Shown: piece after piece, positions 1 through 12,875 of the stretch
How the letters are laid out: each line of letters begins with the position of its first letter
Numbering within the stretch: the first letter of the stretch is position 1
From: Litsea cubeba
Lineage: Eukaryota > Streptophyta > Magnoliopsida > Laurales > Lauraceae
Length of the DNA: 64,000 nucleotides
Assembly (NCBI GenBank): GCA_012931725.1
Contig: CM022948.1
Span: forward strand, 90,540,215-90,604,214
Direction of reading: 5' to 3'
Notes under the pieces: generated by a model
What the model saw: only the letters and a program-made list of their open reading frames with translations
Told to the model about the DNA's origin: nothing
Database searches by the model: none
Translations under genes and position numbers: made by a program

Positions 1-2150
1 CCCATCTAGCATTGGAAGGGGGAGAGGGACGGAAAGATCTCATGAAATGAAAGGGTCATTAAAAAAATCAGCCCATCACATTATCGTAACAACTGATTTA
101 ATAGGCCTAAAGTTTAACAGTCTTAAGGATAGTTATTTTTAAAGATTCCATCGAATGATAAGTAAAAATCAGTCTAGTTTAAGATTTATACACAAACCTA
201 CGATTATTGTGATAATAAGGTTGAGCAAATCTGTGCAATGGGACTATAGATGAAGTCAATTGATTTAGATCTCGACCTACCTAATGCTGGCATGCTTCAA
301 CATTGAATATTACTCTATAATTTCTTAATTTAAAAGCACTGTTTATGCTGTCATATTTTAATGCAAATTATGATGGTTGATGGCTACAACTTCTCTTTAA
401 CTATAAAAAAAGAAAGACATCATCATCAATGTGGCCTTATCTTATATTATATGCTTGGTTTGCTAAAAGAGCTCTATCTTAATTCAATGCTAAAACACTC
501 CATCAAAGCTTGATCAAATGCTTCTGAGCCAAGCTTGAGCTCAAGTTGTAAAGCTTGATATGAATTCGAGCGAGATTGACAATTTTGAGCTCAACCCAGA
601 TGCTTCTTGATGGCTTGTAGTACGATGCCTGTTATTGGTTATGACCTATGATGCACGGATACTTCGAAATGAGCAACATATCGTGTTATATCGTATCCGA
701 TATTTTATTTTTTATATATAAAATCCGTGTTCTTGTCGTGTCTATGTCGTATCTTAGCCGTATTCATGCCTTATCTGGACATCATAGGTTAAAATAAGTA
801 ACAAAAACATTACAGTTTCAAGGTAATTTAGACAATCCAGATGCATGAAGCTCCATTATGTGTAAGTAAATGAAGTCTCTTGCACTTGATTTTGCAAAAT
901 ACCATTTCAGAATTTGATCATGTATCACTCCCATGGGCCAGCCATGTTTAGGGGTAATGAGGCATGTGAACCGCCCCCTAGTTATGTGAAAGATGATACA
1001 AAAAAGAAATGGATATGGACCTTTTACATCTGAATTTGGGGTTCTCATTTAAACACATCTATGGAATGTCGACTTGTAACATGACAATGCCACATCAACC
1101 CTTTCAGTGCCAATCTATTATTGAATCCGCCGGTAGATTTGTGTCATGGCAGTGGCACCCCCTTTCAAAAACGACCGGGGATCTTGTTTGTGTTGTAGGG
1201 GTAAATTTTTTCTGGAGAGCAACTTTCTACAAAAGTGAAAAATGATTTTGGATCGAGAGTTATGTCAGGATGAGTTTGAGAGCACTTTTGTATAACGTGT
1301 TCACTTTTTTTTTCTTTGGATTTGGATGATGTGGGTATCCATGAGGTATTTAAATCAGGACACCATTAAACCATGCAAACACATATTATGCAAATCTAGT
1401 GCGTGTTGTCAGCAAACCCTTGCCTCAACCTACTTCACCAAATCCCAAGTGCAAAATTCACCTTGTCAAAATGGATTTGTTTTTACGAGCATGCTATTAT
1501 TTTGCGATTTTACAAGCTATTTTTCATGTTGAAAGAGAGAGAAAAAAAAAAAAAACCATCTCCACTTGTATTTACAATGTTTTTTTTAGGGTCATAACTT
1601 CTTCTTCACGATACTTAACAAAGGAACAATCCAAATTCAAGCCAAGAATCCTTACTATGGAAATTTTCAAAATTAAAAAAGGGCACCTGGCTCGGGCTTA
1701 AAAACCGTGGGGATTAGTTTTATAGTCCATCTAAGTGGACCATCAAGCAGGGACCCTCTTTTTTAGTCATGCGTGCTGGGGGTTTGACATCCATACGAGT
1801 GAATTGGACCGTTGGATCAAGTATGCTCTCACTTTAAACGATAAAAGCTTTATTGGAAGTGGATCAAGTGGGGGCCATTATGATATGAGCCCATCACCAT
1901 ACACAGGCCATTGGGTGGGGGAAGGTGGGCTTCCAACTTTATGGGGCTCCCTTTAAAAAATACAGGGGTCTATTTGTAAAATAAGAAAATCCCATCCTCC
2001 CTCACCTCTCTTCCAATTTTTTATCTTTTTGTAGAAGGTGGTCTCATCTCATAGTCCTTATATGATCATATCCATTCCAGCATTCCTCGTGCCGTGCGGA
2101 TAAAAAAAAGGAGACAAGACGGAGAAAAACCAACTCTGCAAGCGATTCCC
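1..2150. other. Upstream intergenic region and 5' leader of the SKIP1-type gene
   Basis: No conserved coding sequence was seen in any frame. The stretch is AT-rich with scattered A and T tracts. The last 100 bases before the first in-frame ATG are probably the leader of the F-box gene. No transposon with clear ends was recognised here. Confidence 0.5.
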
Positions 2151-5100
2151 ATGGAAAAAGATGGAACAGAAGAAGAAACAAGAACAATCCACAACGACTC
2201 CTCCTCACTCAAATCAACGGCCGAGATGCGATCGTGGTCTGACATGACCCACGAATGCCTGGTCGTGATCATCTCACGCTTGTCGATCGAGGACAGGTGG
2301 AAGGGGACGATGCTTGTCTGCAAATCGTGGATGGACGCGTCGAGAGACGCCTCTCTCTTCACCACCTTCGACCTCGACCACTTCTTCCTCTCCGCCGCCG
2401 GAGACACCTCCCTCTGGTGGTCGCCGCATTTCGAGCGCCGCATCGACGCCATGCTCCGTTCCGCCGCCCTCTGCGCCGACGGAAGGATGCGGGAGATCCG
2501 CCTCCGCCACTGCTCCGACTGGTCCCTCGTCCTCGCAGCTGAAAGGTACGATCTTTTGATCTATAGAGTCTGGAATTCGAGCCGGGCGAAGTCGGGGCGT
2601 TATCTTTGGGCTGAATTTGAGGTGAATTGGTGATGGGTTTACTATTTGATTGGTTGATTAGGTGGAGAACACGTGATTTGATTGCCTTTTGTTTTGTTTT
2701 TGGGTTTTGATTTAGTGCTTTGAGGAGTTTGGGTTATGGGGTTTCTGGGGTATTGTTTGGATGTGTCGAAAATATGGGAGTTGAGTGGTGTGAGCAAATT
2801 ATAGATTGATTAGATGATGCAGGTGATGGTGGTGGTTCCATGGATAACGCTCCAATAATGATGGGGTGGGGCTCTCATGGGGTGATTAAGACAGATTTAC
2901 CAAAGCCTGGATTGATGGGATTAAGCTCTGATGATAATGATGATGCTCTAATGAGGTAATCTGCGTAAATCGAGGCAACCCCATGTGTGGTTTTGGGTGT
3001 GGACTGTGGAGGAGCCAATAATCAAATGGGAACACACGACGCTGGAAAACAAGTACAATAAAAGGAAGAGAGAGAATATCTATGGGTGCTATGTCCACGG
3101 CGAAGAGGAAGAAGAGATTTCCTCTGGGTAAAAAGTATAAAGAAGTACAACAGCCTCTCAAGTTAAAAAAATAGAGAAGCCATGCTTCAATGTAAGAGTC
3201 CCGATGGACTCTAAACACTCCAGATTGATGAGATTACAATATGATGATGATGAGCTATTTTAAGCATTTTGAAGCTCATCTTCTGGCTCATTTGGTTTTG
3301 ATGATTTGATTGGATATTGAAATCTTTGTATTTCTGAATCAATTGGACTTCCGAATTCAAATTCACCTGCCAGCTTCTAAAATCCTAATATGAATTATTT
3401 TGTTTGGATATTTGTTGGATTTTTGTGTTGAGGGCGTTGGAGTTCTAGTATTCTTCAATTTTTGCTTGGATACATGTGTTTCACTCATTATAAAATGTAG
3501 AATTATTACTACATTGTGTGGTCATAGAAAATTATTATAACGTATTCACATTGAAGTTCTATTGATTTTTTGTGGGTGGTATTCTGTCACACTTTGTGTG
3601 GGCATAGAAGACTGTTCCTTTGGGGAACCAAACTTCCTGACACCAGTTATTATGGAGTGATCATCGTTGGAAGGTTATGATCTGTCCACTCTTTGCTCTG
3701 GTACTAAAAAAATCAGCAGAAAAGCAAAAATAAGAATCACAAGTGATTCTTGTAGAACCAGTAGATTCATCTAACCAAAATGGTTAGCATTGCACCAGCT
3801 AACTAATGATTGTCACACTAATCGCTCTGAGCACTACACTGCGATAGCTGAGAAATCACTCCTTTACAGGTTAGAAAATCACTTCCAATGATAGTTTCCT
3901 TTCAGTCGTCATTTGTTAATTCCTTACAGGATAATATTATTTTCTCCTTAAATAAGGAAAACTTCAATGTAATCCTAACCCTTCATCATGTCCCTTGATC
4001 TATTTTCATAGAAGTATCACAAAGTTATGAAAAAAAATTACTTATTATCTACAGAACCATATAACATGCCTTTAAATTCGGTCATAAGCTGATCCATTCT
4101 TGTTAGAAGTAGAACTGTAAGATTTTGGGCCATTGGGTAGGTAAGTTGACATTTATCCAACGCAACCAGTTTTTCAATGTCTCAACCCCATTTGGCACCA
4201 GAAATTAGCCTCCAAAATATGATTAAATAAGGTTGCCACTATTTGGATCCAAGACGACTTTTGACTTTGATGCACTTGCATCAGGTTGCCTCCTTTTCAG
4301 CTTGGATTTCCTTAATTTCTAGGTTAAACCTTATTTTAGAATCTGGTGAATTATTTAAAAAAAAGGTGTGAGTCATGGATTTAATGAGTTGTTGGATGGA
4401 TGGGCTCATTTAGACTTCGAAAAATTGGTTTAATGATGATAATTTTTTTTATTATGTTGAAGAGAATCGGTGAAATACATGGTATTAAATTTATTGTTTC
4501 GGTTTAACCAATTCGTTTTTAACTGTTGGTTCTTCTTGATTTGTTTTGGGTTGGGCTTTGAACTTGAAGTGTTTGCTTTTTTGCTGGGTAGAATTTTCAA
4601 TCCCCCAAGCCAAAATAGAAAAAAGAAGAGAAGAGAAGAAAACACAGGAACAGCAGAGATTTGACTAGAGAAGTGAAGATGTTCCATTTATTGATTTTGG
4701 GCTTATTTCCATGAGTTTGCAAGTGGGTTTTAAAGGGGATTCATGTGTGCAGGGTCAGTGTATCAGCAGCTCATAATGTCCGTAAGAGCAAATGCTGAGA
4801 AAGGACCAAAGAAGGAATATCACCTATAGCAGTAGTTTCTGAAACAAGAAGTGTGGTGGTGCAGCACAAGCAGAGGGTTAACTGCTAACAACACAATACA
4901 GTTTGTGCACTCAGTTTGGGGCACTTTCAGATTATTTCAGCTGCCCCTGCATGAATCTTGAGTGTGTTTTTTTAGTGCTTTATCCTTGGCCCTTGCATCA
5001 TTTTATCTTTTCCTTCATTTCTGCCGTACTTCATTCTTCATCCTTTAAGTCAATCACTGGTTTTCATTAGTTTTTTGTTTCATCGTCTGCTAGGACATCA

Positions 5101-6253
5101 CTTTTGCATAGATGGAAAATTTTATTTTAGAGGGTGCAAAAGACACCTTTGTAAACTCTTCTTGTCTGTAGTTTTTCCCCAATGTATTCAAAGGTTCAGT
5201 TGGAAGTTATGGTTATGATAGCTATTCCTGCGAATTAATGAGCTCCCTTCTTAGTAGCCAAATTCACAGAACAATCTTGTGCTATGGACCAAGCCCATCA
5301 ACAACCTGATTTTTACTTTGTCGTGAACAGATTTGCCATTCCTAAAACTTCAGAAGATCTGACTTGCGACATGTGTCCTGTAATTATTAGAAATGCTTCT
5401 TAGTTTTCCATGTCGTAAAATTTTTAAGTTGAGAAAATCTTAAAGGAAGACTATGGATCAAAGATTGTTTCTATAGTAAGGTGAAGTGGTGAACTGATAT
5501 GGCAACTAACTTAAATCCAGTAGGTAAGAATGAAAGATGTCATCTCCATACTACAGCAGATCAATCCCCAGAGTGAGGACATATAGTTCTTGCCTTTCTA
5601 CTGTATTCAGAAATACAATAACTTTTTTTTTGGGCAACCTTAGCAATTTCTTATTTGATAGAACTTCAATTTGCAGGTCCCCAATGCTCCAAGTTCTTTC
5701 AATTAAGAGCTGCCCAAATGTGACTGATCTGTCCATCACAAAGATTGCGTCTACATGCAGCATGTTAAGAGTGCTGGATATCAGCTACTGCTATGAAATC
5801 TCCCACAAATCATTGGAGCTGATTGGGCGTGGGTGCCCAAATCTGAAGGTTCTGAAAAGAAACTTTATGAATTGGCTAGATCCTTCGCAGCATTCAGGTA
5901 TAGTTCCTGATGAGTATCTAAATGCTTGCCCTCAAGATGGGGACAGGGAAGCCGTAACAATCTCATCGTTCATGCATAATCTGGAGCACCTCGAACTGCG
6001 GTTCTCCAAGATGACAGGCGACGGCCTAGAATGGATATCTGAGGGGTGTGGGAATTTGGAGCATTTGGATCTGTTTGGCTGTGCGAACCTGACAAGCAGG
6101 GCTATGGAACGTGCCTCTGCGAAGCTGAAGAATCTGAAGACGCTTGTGCGGCCTAATTTCTACATCCCCAGGGCACTCTTCCACACAGAGAGGTATGGGC
6201 ATTGGAGGTTGTATGACGATCGCTTCCAGACAGGTGCTTTCTTCCAGATCTGA
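2151..6253 (+). CDS. SKIP1: F-box/LRR protein, SKIP1-like
   Basis: Two coding exons, 2151-2545 and 5677-6253, joined inside an Arg codon (AG|G) across a 3.1-kb GT-AG intron, give 323 aa. The F-box lies at about residues 29-75 (WSDMTHECLVVIISRL, then WKGTMLVCKSW). Leucine-rich repeats follow, with LxxLxIxxCPNVTD and LEHLDLFGCANLTSRAM patterns. F-box proteins of this type bind ASK/SKP1 in SCF ubiquitin ligases, and the LRRs select the substrate; this is family knowledge. The start is the first in-frame ATG. A second ATG at 2226, just before the F-box, is possible and would give a protein 25 residues shorter. Exon 1 is GC-rich in its second half, unlike exon 2. The AAER|SPMLQV junction keeps LRR spacing, so no middle exon seems missing. 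Length and order match Arabidopsis SKIP1 (about 300 aa). Confidence 0.87.
2546..5676 (+). other. Intron 1 of the SKIP1-type gene
   Basis: Donor AAAG|GTACG and acceptor TTTGCAG|GTCC. The 3.1 kb is AT-rich, and the open frames inside it show no known domain. I recognised no transposon with target-site duplications. Confidence 0.75.
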
Positions 6254-7106
6254 TCAACTGTAAGAAGCATGCAGCTATGATGCATCCATCTGCAATCATC
6301 AATCTTCACTACAGGTAGTGAGTGCTGATCCATCTATCTCAGGTTCTTTGTATTTAATACTCTTGTTACTACAATCTGAGATTGTAGTGTGCATAATGCT
6401 GTTGTTGTAGCAAACTCTATATTGTTGTGTTCTATTGCTATGTTTATGCATTGAAATCGTATGATCTCCTTGTAGCAACCTTGAATTGTTTTACTTTACA
6501 TAGCCAAAAATAATAATAATAATAAACAAAATAAGATAGAAAAGAAAAAAAAAGTATTGTTTTACATTCACCACCCACTGTCTGTGTTCTGCAGTAAGAT
6601 CTTACTTGGGTGTATCCAAAGATTTCTGCTACCGCACCCACTGTGAATCTACTGCCCCACCACAAACTAGAGGGTTTTGTCGGACTTGGTTACTTTGATT
6701 GTGATACCATCCCTTGGACTGTGGTCTGGGTCATGGCAATCAGGATGTTGGGTTGGTTCTTTGGGTCAGAATATCGCACAATCTATGTCATTTTTGTGGT
6801 TCAATTCGTCACTGATATATTTAAATTCTGACCCAAATTACTTAATTTAATATCCACATTATTGATGATAACAGGATTTGGACTTGGGCCCATCATTCGA
6901 TGGCTTGAAATCTGAGAGTTTAAGTTAGGTCTCCCTTTAGATTTGTGGAGTGATCCACAGATATGAATTATCTCATCTTACCCATAGGGAATAGGGATCA
7001 TTGCCATGAAGTGACCCGCAAACCACTTACCGCGAAGTATGATTCCATTATCCAGGTAACCCTGTTGGTGGATTAGTTATCCAATGAAAAAGAAGGAAAA
7101 GACAAA
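6254..7106. other. Intergenic region after the SKIP1-type gene
   Basis: Contains the 3' UTR and terminator zone of the F-box gene, an (AAT)n run near 6508-6525, and otherwise unremarkable AT-rich sequence. No gene was seen. Confidence 0.5.
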
Positions 7107-7296
7107 GGGCTCACCCGGTGCACAAAGTGCTCTCCGGCTAAGCGGGGTAGGGGGGAGGGTGGGCGCATGTGTACGCAGCCTTACCCTTGCAATTTTGCAA
7201 AGAGGCTGTTTCCACGCCTCGAACCCGTGACCTCGAGGTCACCAAAGGAGCAACTCTACCGTTGCGCCAAGGCTCGCCCTCTAAGGAAAAGACAAA
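7093..7296 (-). mobile_element. Au-type tRNA-derived SINE with 14-bp target-site duplication
   Basis: The element body is 7107-7282, read on the minus strand. It starts like a tRNA: an A-box-like GGCGCAACGGTAGAG is followed by a B box GGGTTCGAGGC. It ends in GTGCACCGGGTGAGCCC, the hallmark 3' end of the plant Au SINE family. The direct repeat AAGGAAAAGACAAA flanks it on both sides (7093-7106 and 7283-7296). SINEs move by target-primed reverse transcription using LINE enzymes. Confidence 0.85.
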
Positions 7297-7301
7297 AAAA
7301 A

Positions 7302-7360
7302 GGGCTCACCCGGTGCACAAAGTGCTCCCTGGCTAAGCAGGGATAGGGGGAGGGTGGGCG
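7302..7360 (-). mobile_element. Second, 5'-truncated Au-type SINE copy
   Basis: This 3' part of the same SINE family lies just beyond the right target repeat of the first copy. It keeps the GTGCACCGGGTGAGCCC end and the CCCTCCCCC tract but lacks the tRNA-like head. The complete copy appears to have landed in its T-rich tail. Confidence 0.75.
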
Positions 7361-7856
7361 AAAAGAAAAAAAAAAAATTCAGCCTTACAGGACTTTTGCT
7401 AGTTGATTGGATGAAGGCCATGGAGGTGGAATGTAAACATAAAGTACAATTAGTGTTATTTTGTGCTTGTTTGCAGCTAATCAACCAAGCCTTCTTTTAT
7501 TTGTGGAATGGTTGCATCTATGTTGGTAAGCAACTCTTTTCTTTTCTCAAGTTGCAATCCAAAAAAATATTCTTGCAGAATTGAGTGAGACAATCCGCTT
7601 AAGCAATTTGGCATTGGGATTTTTGAATGCTTTGGCTTTCCAATGAGAGAGTGTTTTTCAAGGAATTGTAATATAGGCATGACTAGCTTATGACACCAAA
7701 TTCCTTCAGTCTTATGTAGTTGATGAACAGGTTTTGAGATAGAAACTCGCCCAATCTTTTTAGTTGCTTGAATAGTCAAGCTACAGCCTTTAAACTAGCA
7801 GCTCAGTAGGTCCAATTTTAAGCATAAAGCACTATTAAACAAAGTAAAAGAGCAAA

Positions 7857-7941
7857 GGGATCGATCCCTGGGTCTTCAGGTTTGATAGTTTCACTCCCGG
7901 CTAGTAGGCCAACCTAGAAAAAAAAAAAAAAAAAAAAAAAC
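7857..7941 (-). mobile_element. SINE-like tRNA-related fragment next to an A tract
   Basis: On the minus strand a T tract is followed by CTAGGTTGGCCTACTAGCC (A-box-like) and, about 30 bases on, by CCAGGGATCGATCCC (B-box-like). A relative with the same order is at 22362-22465. No flanking direct repeats were found, so the limits are approximate. Confidence 0.4.
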
Positions 7942-8485
7942 CCTTGAACTTGCACAATAAGATCAATGATCTCCATTGTTGCTGCAACAAGTCTTCCGTT
8001 ATTTTTTTTAATATTTCCGTGATTCTTATTCCAATCTTCCAATATATAGTCTTTAAATTTCTTTTCTTCTTTGTAAAAGAAGAAAACCTAATAAGTTTAA
8101 ACCATTAAAAAGAGAGCTTAACCTAACCATCATAGGACTTGGATGGCTTGTTATTTTGCTGTTTGAGGGTTTTTTGTTTTCTGTTGCTGTAAGGGTCTCA
8201 GGTCTATATATGTCTTGTAGCTCTTTGGTTTTCTCTTAGGTGACGTTTGGTAAGCATCCTCAGCGAGGATTCCTCGCATGTTTTCTGTGATTCTGTGGAA
8301 AGTCCACGTTTGGCAATGCAAGGAAAGTCCATATTCAGAGCCTCTGTGATTCCATGCATACCTGCTCCCATGGATAACCCAGGTCCGAGCTTCCCCCATC
8401 TGATTCCCAAAATCCACAAACCCACTGAAAGGCGGAGCTACAGTGATCCGCACGGTAATATAGGGTTGTCCGTTTTTTTCAAAAT
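7942..8485. other. Intergenic, nothing recognised
   Basis: AT-rich sequence with short open frames only. No conserved domain or terminal repeats were seen. Confidence 0.4.
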
Positions 8486-8489
8486 CTGA

Positions 8490-9100
8490 CCTTTTCTAGG
8501 CCCCACAAGTAAGATCTGAACCGTTAGTATTGTTTAGAAAGCCCAAAACGGCTAGGACACCAAATTTCAACCGTTGATTGTTCACGGAGTTTGAGATATT
8601 TACAAAAACGTCCAGACCGTTGGATGACAATTTCTGAAATTCTGTGGGGTCCATTTGCGAAATCCAAACCGTCCAATCTCTTCAAAATGTCCAAAACGGG
8701 TCAGGGTCCAAATTTGGCAGCCTAATTCAATATGGATCATGAGAAATTGGCCAAAAACTATTGACCGTTGATTTCACACAAGGCAAAAAACGGGATTCAA
8801 AACAGTGTGTTTTTTTAACTTTTTTGGTTCCTGTGGGGCCCATAATCATGATCTAAACCGTGAGCTATCTCTGGAAGGTAAAAAACGGCTAGGTGATCAA
8901 ATTTCAGCCGTTGATCATTTCTGGATATTAAGATATTTGCAAAAACGTCCAGATTCAAAAATATTTTTTTTTATTTTTTATGGGGTCCCTTTGCACAATC
9001 CGAACCGTTCAAATACACTAGATGGTTCAAATTGACTTTGAGTAAAAATCCAAGGTCCTGATTCGTCATAGATAGTGAGTTATTTCAAAAAAACTTACAA
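8490..9100. repeat. Diverged tandem repeat, period about 338 bp
   Basis: GGCCCCACAAGTAAGATCTG, followed by an AACCG and an AAAACGGCTAGG block, at 8499-8640 recurs as GGGGCCCATAATCATGATCT with the same followers from 8836. The second half (GGGGTCC, TTTGC, AAATCC, AACCG) recurs at 8643 and 8981. Both halves give nearly the same period. The shared phrase GATATTTxCAAAAACGTCCAG shows the copies are related and old. Confidence 0.6.
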
Positions 9101-9248
9101 CTATTTTTTCACAAATTCTACTCATAGTGGGAATCCTCTTTCAATACCAAACCTAGAACTCTCTGCACAAATCCTATATGAGGATGACTTGATTCCACTA
9201 GAATAGAGGAATCATCAAGAGCATAGATAATGCCTTTTCTCAGCCAAA

Positions 9249-9277
9249 AAATAAAAATAAAAATAAAAATAAAAATG
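9249..9277. repeat. (AAAAAT)n microsatellite
   Basis: Four to five consecutive AAAAAT units in an intergenic region. Confidence 0.85.
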
Positions 9278-12200
9278 ATAGAAAATATATTGGATGCATG
9301 GGTGTGGTCCACATGACCACACATCCAACATGGATAAGCCCCACTTTGATGACCATGTATTAAGGGACTGTTCTTGATTTTGGCTTTTCTATAACTAACT
9401 TGGACTTGGAAAGAAAGGTTCCAATCATTAAAAGGATTTTCATTTGGCTAATGAAAGAGGCTTTCCCAAAACCTGCTATAAAGGTTGGATTCCATGTGGG
9501 AAGGGATTCATACAAGGGGAAAACCTATAGAAAAGGGTTTTGAAGGGCTATCCTCTTCACTTAATTGACACCCCTGGGATCTCCTGTGAGAAAATGTATT
9601 AGGAAGGGGAGCAGTGTACTAATTCCCTACTAAAGTACTAAATGAAGGTGTTAAACAGGGGAATTGAAGACAAAAGTCGTCCAATCATTGAGCCAGATAT
9701 ACATTTGAATTTCAGTTTGTGTTTTCCAGATCTATCCTACTTAGTCGATCCTAGCTTTCTCAGTGTGTTACAATCATACAAACTTGAACTCGATGGAAAG
9801 CTACTTGAACAGGCTATCCAACAAATTCAAATTGAAGTGATTCTTACATCATTTGATAAATGAAATCTGGCCATTGTTAAGAAGACCAAAACAAAGTAAT
9901 AACTTGCCTGCCCATGGGGTCTGGCGACTTGTACCTTTCCTTGGCTTGAGCTTGGGTTTGCATCTAAAAATCTGGGTCGAGACCCATCTGGGTTTCCATC
10001 ACATTTAGTTGGTCAGTAAAAGATAATAGATGTTCCATATGTATCTAAAGTGGGGGTCTGGAGATTCAAGTTTATGCTGCAGTCATCTTCTTAATGATGA
10101 TGTGATCTTTTTCATTCCCAGCCATTACACTGTTAGTTAAATTGTATGACGCTCAATCCGCAACGCATTACATCAGTAAGTTTGAAGTATGAGCTGGATT
10201 GTGGATGGGCCATGCACGAAGGTCATGTTCCTCACCGGTTTTTTACAAAGTTGTGGAAAACTCATGTTTGACAATTGTAAATCCTTAGGATTAGGAATAG
10301 TGGAAATTTGAGGATTTTCAACTCCCCATTTTACAGATTTACACATAGATATTAATTTTCTCAGCTATATGCACCAATGTCAATGTGAAACCCTCATCTA
10401 TTCAAATGTCAGTGAGGAATACCTATTCCAGGGATAGTGAGGAATCCTCAAATCTACGGATTTCTCACAAGTTACTAAACGTACCCATATAATCTTATGA
10501 GCACCAAAATCCTAACCCATCCACCTGAACCTGAGTTACATATTTTCACTTGAACCATTCAGTGCTATGAAATTAATTATGTGATAGACGGGATTCATCC
10601 TTTGGATTACTTGGGGCTCATTTGTTTCATGGAATCAAATTCCTATGAATTCATGGTATGAATTTCAACGAAGGATTATTAAAGAGGTGGGGGTTGAAGA
10701 ATATAATGGAGGGACCTTGACTTTCTTAGAATTTTATTTTCCATCTCCGCTCAATTCTTATGCTCTTGAAGGGGAAGTTATTCAACAGCATCTGCATATT
10801 TTTTTTTTTAATTATAGTCACTTCAAGGAATACGTTTCTTAGGGCTTCTGTGAACTCAATCTCATGCAAATAAACGGGCACATAGTTGTGTTTTCTAATT
10901 TCTACACATAATCAGATGAAAAAGGTCTCCAATATAGTTGGTATAAGACTTTGATGATGATGAATCGGATGAAAAAGGTGCGTATCACTCCATTTGGGAT
11001 GAAATCTGGGAGTTGGAATAAAAAGGGTCTATGTGACATGGCCTTCTGAGATCTGATACATACTCATATCACGTGTGTTTGCGTAGAAAAATGTCAAAAC
11101 TTAACACTTCACAATATCTGGGATTTTTTAGATTTTCTTTAAAAAAATTTGGGCTTCAAAAGATGAACGCTATACATCCTATGAATATGATATCAGATAG
11201 CTGATATTATAACTATTCCACCTGGTTGATATGCCAATGCCCAATAGTAACCACTATTTTGAACCAATATATTATCTATTGATATTAATAAACAAACTCC
11301 CACCTCACACCCAAAAGAAAAGGATATCTCACCCTTCAGATTGCCCATCCAGACTGCATTAAGCAATGCAAGGTTTTAGAAACCATCTAATGGATCTTCT
11401 GTACCTTGCTAGAGGGGTTTTTACAACTTGTAGAGAACTCTACTTAACCTCTAAGTTTACATTTTCTCAAGTTCGATTTCTAGTTTGAAGAGTTAAATAT
11501 TCCTTGGGTGAATGGGTTGCCTTCCTCTCTTTCTTCTGTTCTTTATTACTGTCAGTTGGCTCTAAAACCACTTTAACTTCCAGATGCAACAACCACCAAA
11601 TTTCTAATCCAGATAGCAGTAAATCGAAAGGCCAGGTCCTATAAATCCATCACTTGGGCTCACCTAAATCCAAACCGGTCAAATTGCGCCCCGTGTGCTG
11701 GTGTTTGGCCAAATTTCTATATATGGCCCACATCAATTTGACACCCATCCAAATTTATGCAGTGGTTATAAATTGAAAAATTTTGAGGCCCTTAAAAATG
11801 TACCTTCTATGGCTACATGGACACCAATTTTGTATAGAGATAGTCATACAAGACGTTTCAAACCTCGGGACCTCATGATTGTCATGCTTCCAACTAGGCC
11901 CTGCCACAAATGTGAGACTGTTTTATGCTCAGAGAGGGTGTAGCTGTTTACAAAAATGACTATTCTGCAGCTAGCCATTGTGTAATCAGATTGGATCCAA
12001 GGTGAAATTGGATGTAGAGATGGTTCTGGACTTAGATCCAAAAAGGCCCATTTGTTGGACGTGAAGCCCGGCACAGCCCGTGGGCGGTTTGGGCCTGACG
12101 TGGCCCATGTTTGGTCTGGGCTTGACACGGGCCTTTTTTTTTTTTTTTTCTATAAATTTGGTCTGGGCTGGATATGACTCACAGTTCACAGTTCACACCA

Positions 12201-12553
12201 ACCTGAAACACAAGAACCCGAATCCAAATCCAAATTGGATTGACCCCAATGCAAAGAAATAAATTCTAATGTCACCCACACCCCCAACACTCAAAACTTT
12301 TCCCCCTATTTGATGATGATTTGGATTCTTGAATAATAGGATACCCATATCCGATCCACCAGAGCCTATTTATAGGCCATGTGTCAAAGAATCTTATTAT
12401 AATGGAAACGGATTTCCTGTTTGATCCAAATAGAAAACAGGGAGCGACATTTAAGGAGGCGGATGAGGGCTGTTTGGCCCAAACAGGGGATCCGGTTCCT
12501 GCTATAACTGCTACTCAAAGTCAATTTAGAGAGATTCCGTTTTTTAACCAGTG
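9278..12553. other. Intergenic, no gene recognised
   Basis: AT-rich, with short spurious open frames. A GC-rich patch at 12062-12135 with repeated GGCCC motifs followed by a T tract may be a transposon scrap. No coding domain was found. Confidence 0.4.
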
Positions 12554-12675
12554 AGGATAAAAAAGAACTGTATTGGATAAGGTTGACGTCATCTCCAACT
12601 CACCCATAGCCTACAACCACACTATCCTCTTTTCACTTTTCTTAACATACACCTCCAATTGCATGTGTATATATA
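12554..12675 (+). promoter_or_regulatory. Promoter of the DnaJ8-type gene: I-box, TGACGTCA, TATA
   Basis: A GGATAAGG I-box (12575-12582) directly precedes a perfect TGACGTCA palindrome (12584-12591), a bZIP target. A further GGATAA lies at 12555-12560. A TATATATA box (12668-12675) sits about 80 bases downstream and about 200 bases before the start codon. An I-box beside an ACGT element is a common arrangement in promoters of light-regulated plastid genes; that role here is inferred. Confidence 0.55.
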
Positions 12676-12875
12676 TTCTCCAATACTCATCCGATCTCCC
12701 ACAGGCTTCAGCTCATCCTCATAATCTCTTCAAATCACTGTTTGCTTTCCTTATCTTTTCTGTATCAATCTGGTATTTGGTGAGAGACCCTTTGGCAGAT
12801 TTTTCCCAATTACAAGTGTTTTCCATTGAATTTGGCTTCTGCCTCTGTTTTTCTCTTGAAACTATTGGTTTTTTC

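Noticed and set aside
2094..2150. Upstream extension of the SKIP1-type frame
   Set aside because: The frame is open but begins without an ATG. The first in-frame ATG is at 2151.
10227..10490. Possible MITE with CGTTTAGTAAC-type ends
   Set aside because: The two ends could not be paired convincingly and no target duplication was found.
12062..12135. GC-rich GGCCC-repeat patch resembling hAT subterminal sequence
   Set aside because: Too short, with no terminal repeats or duplication; left as spacer.
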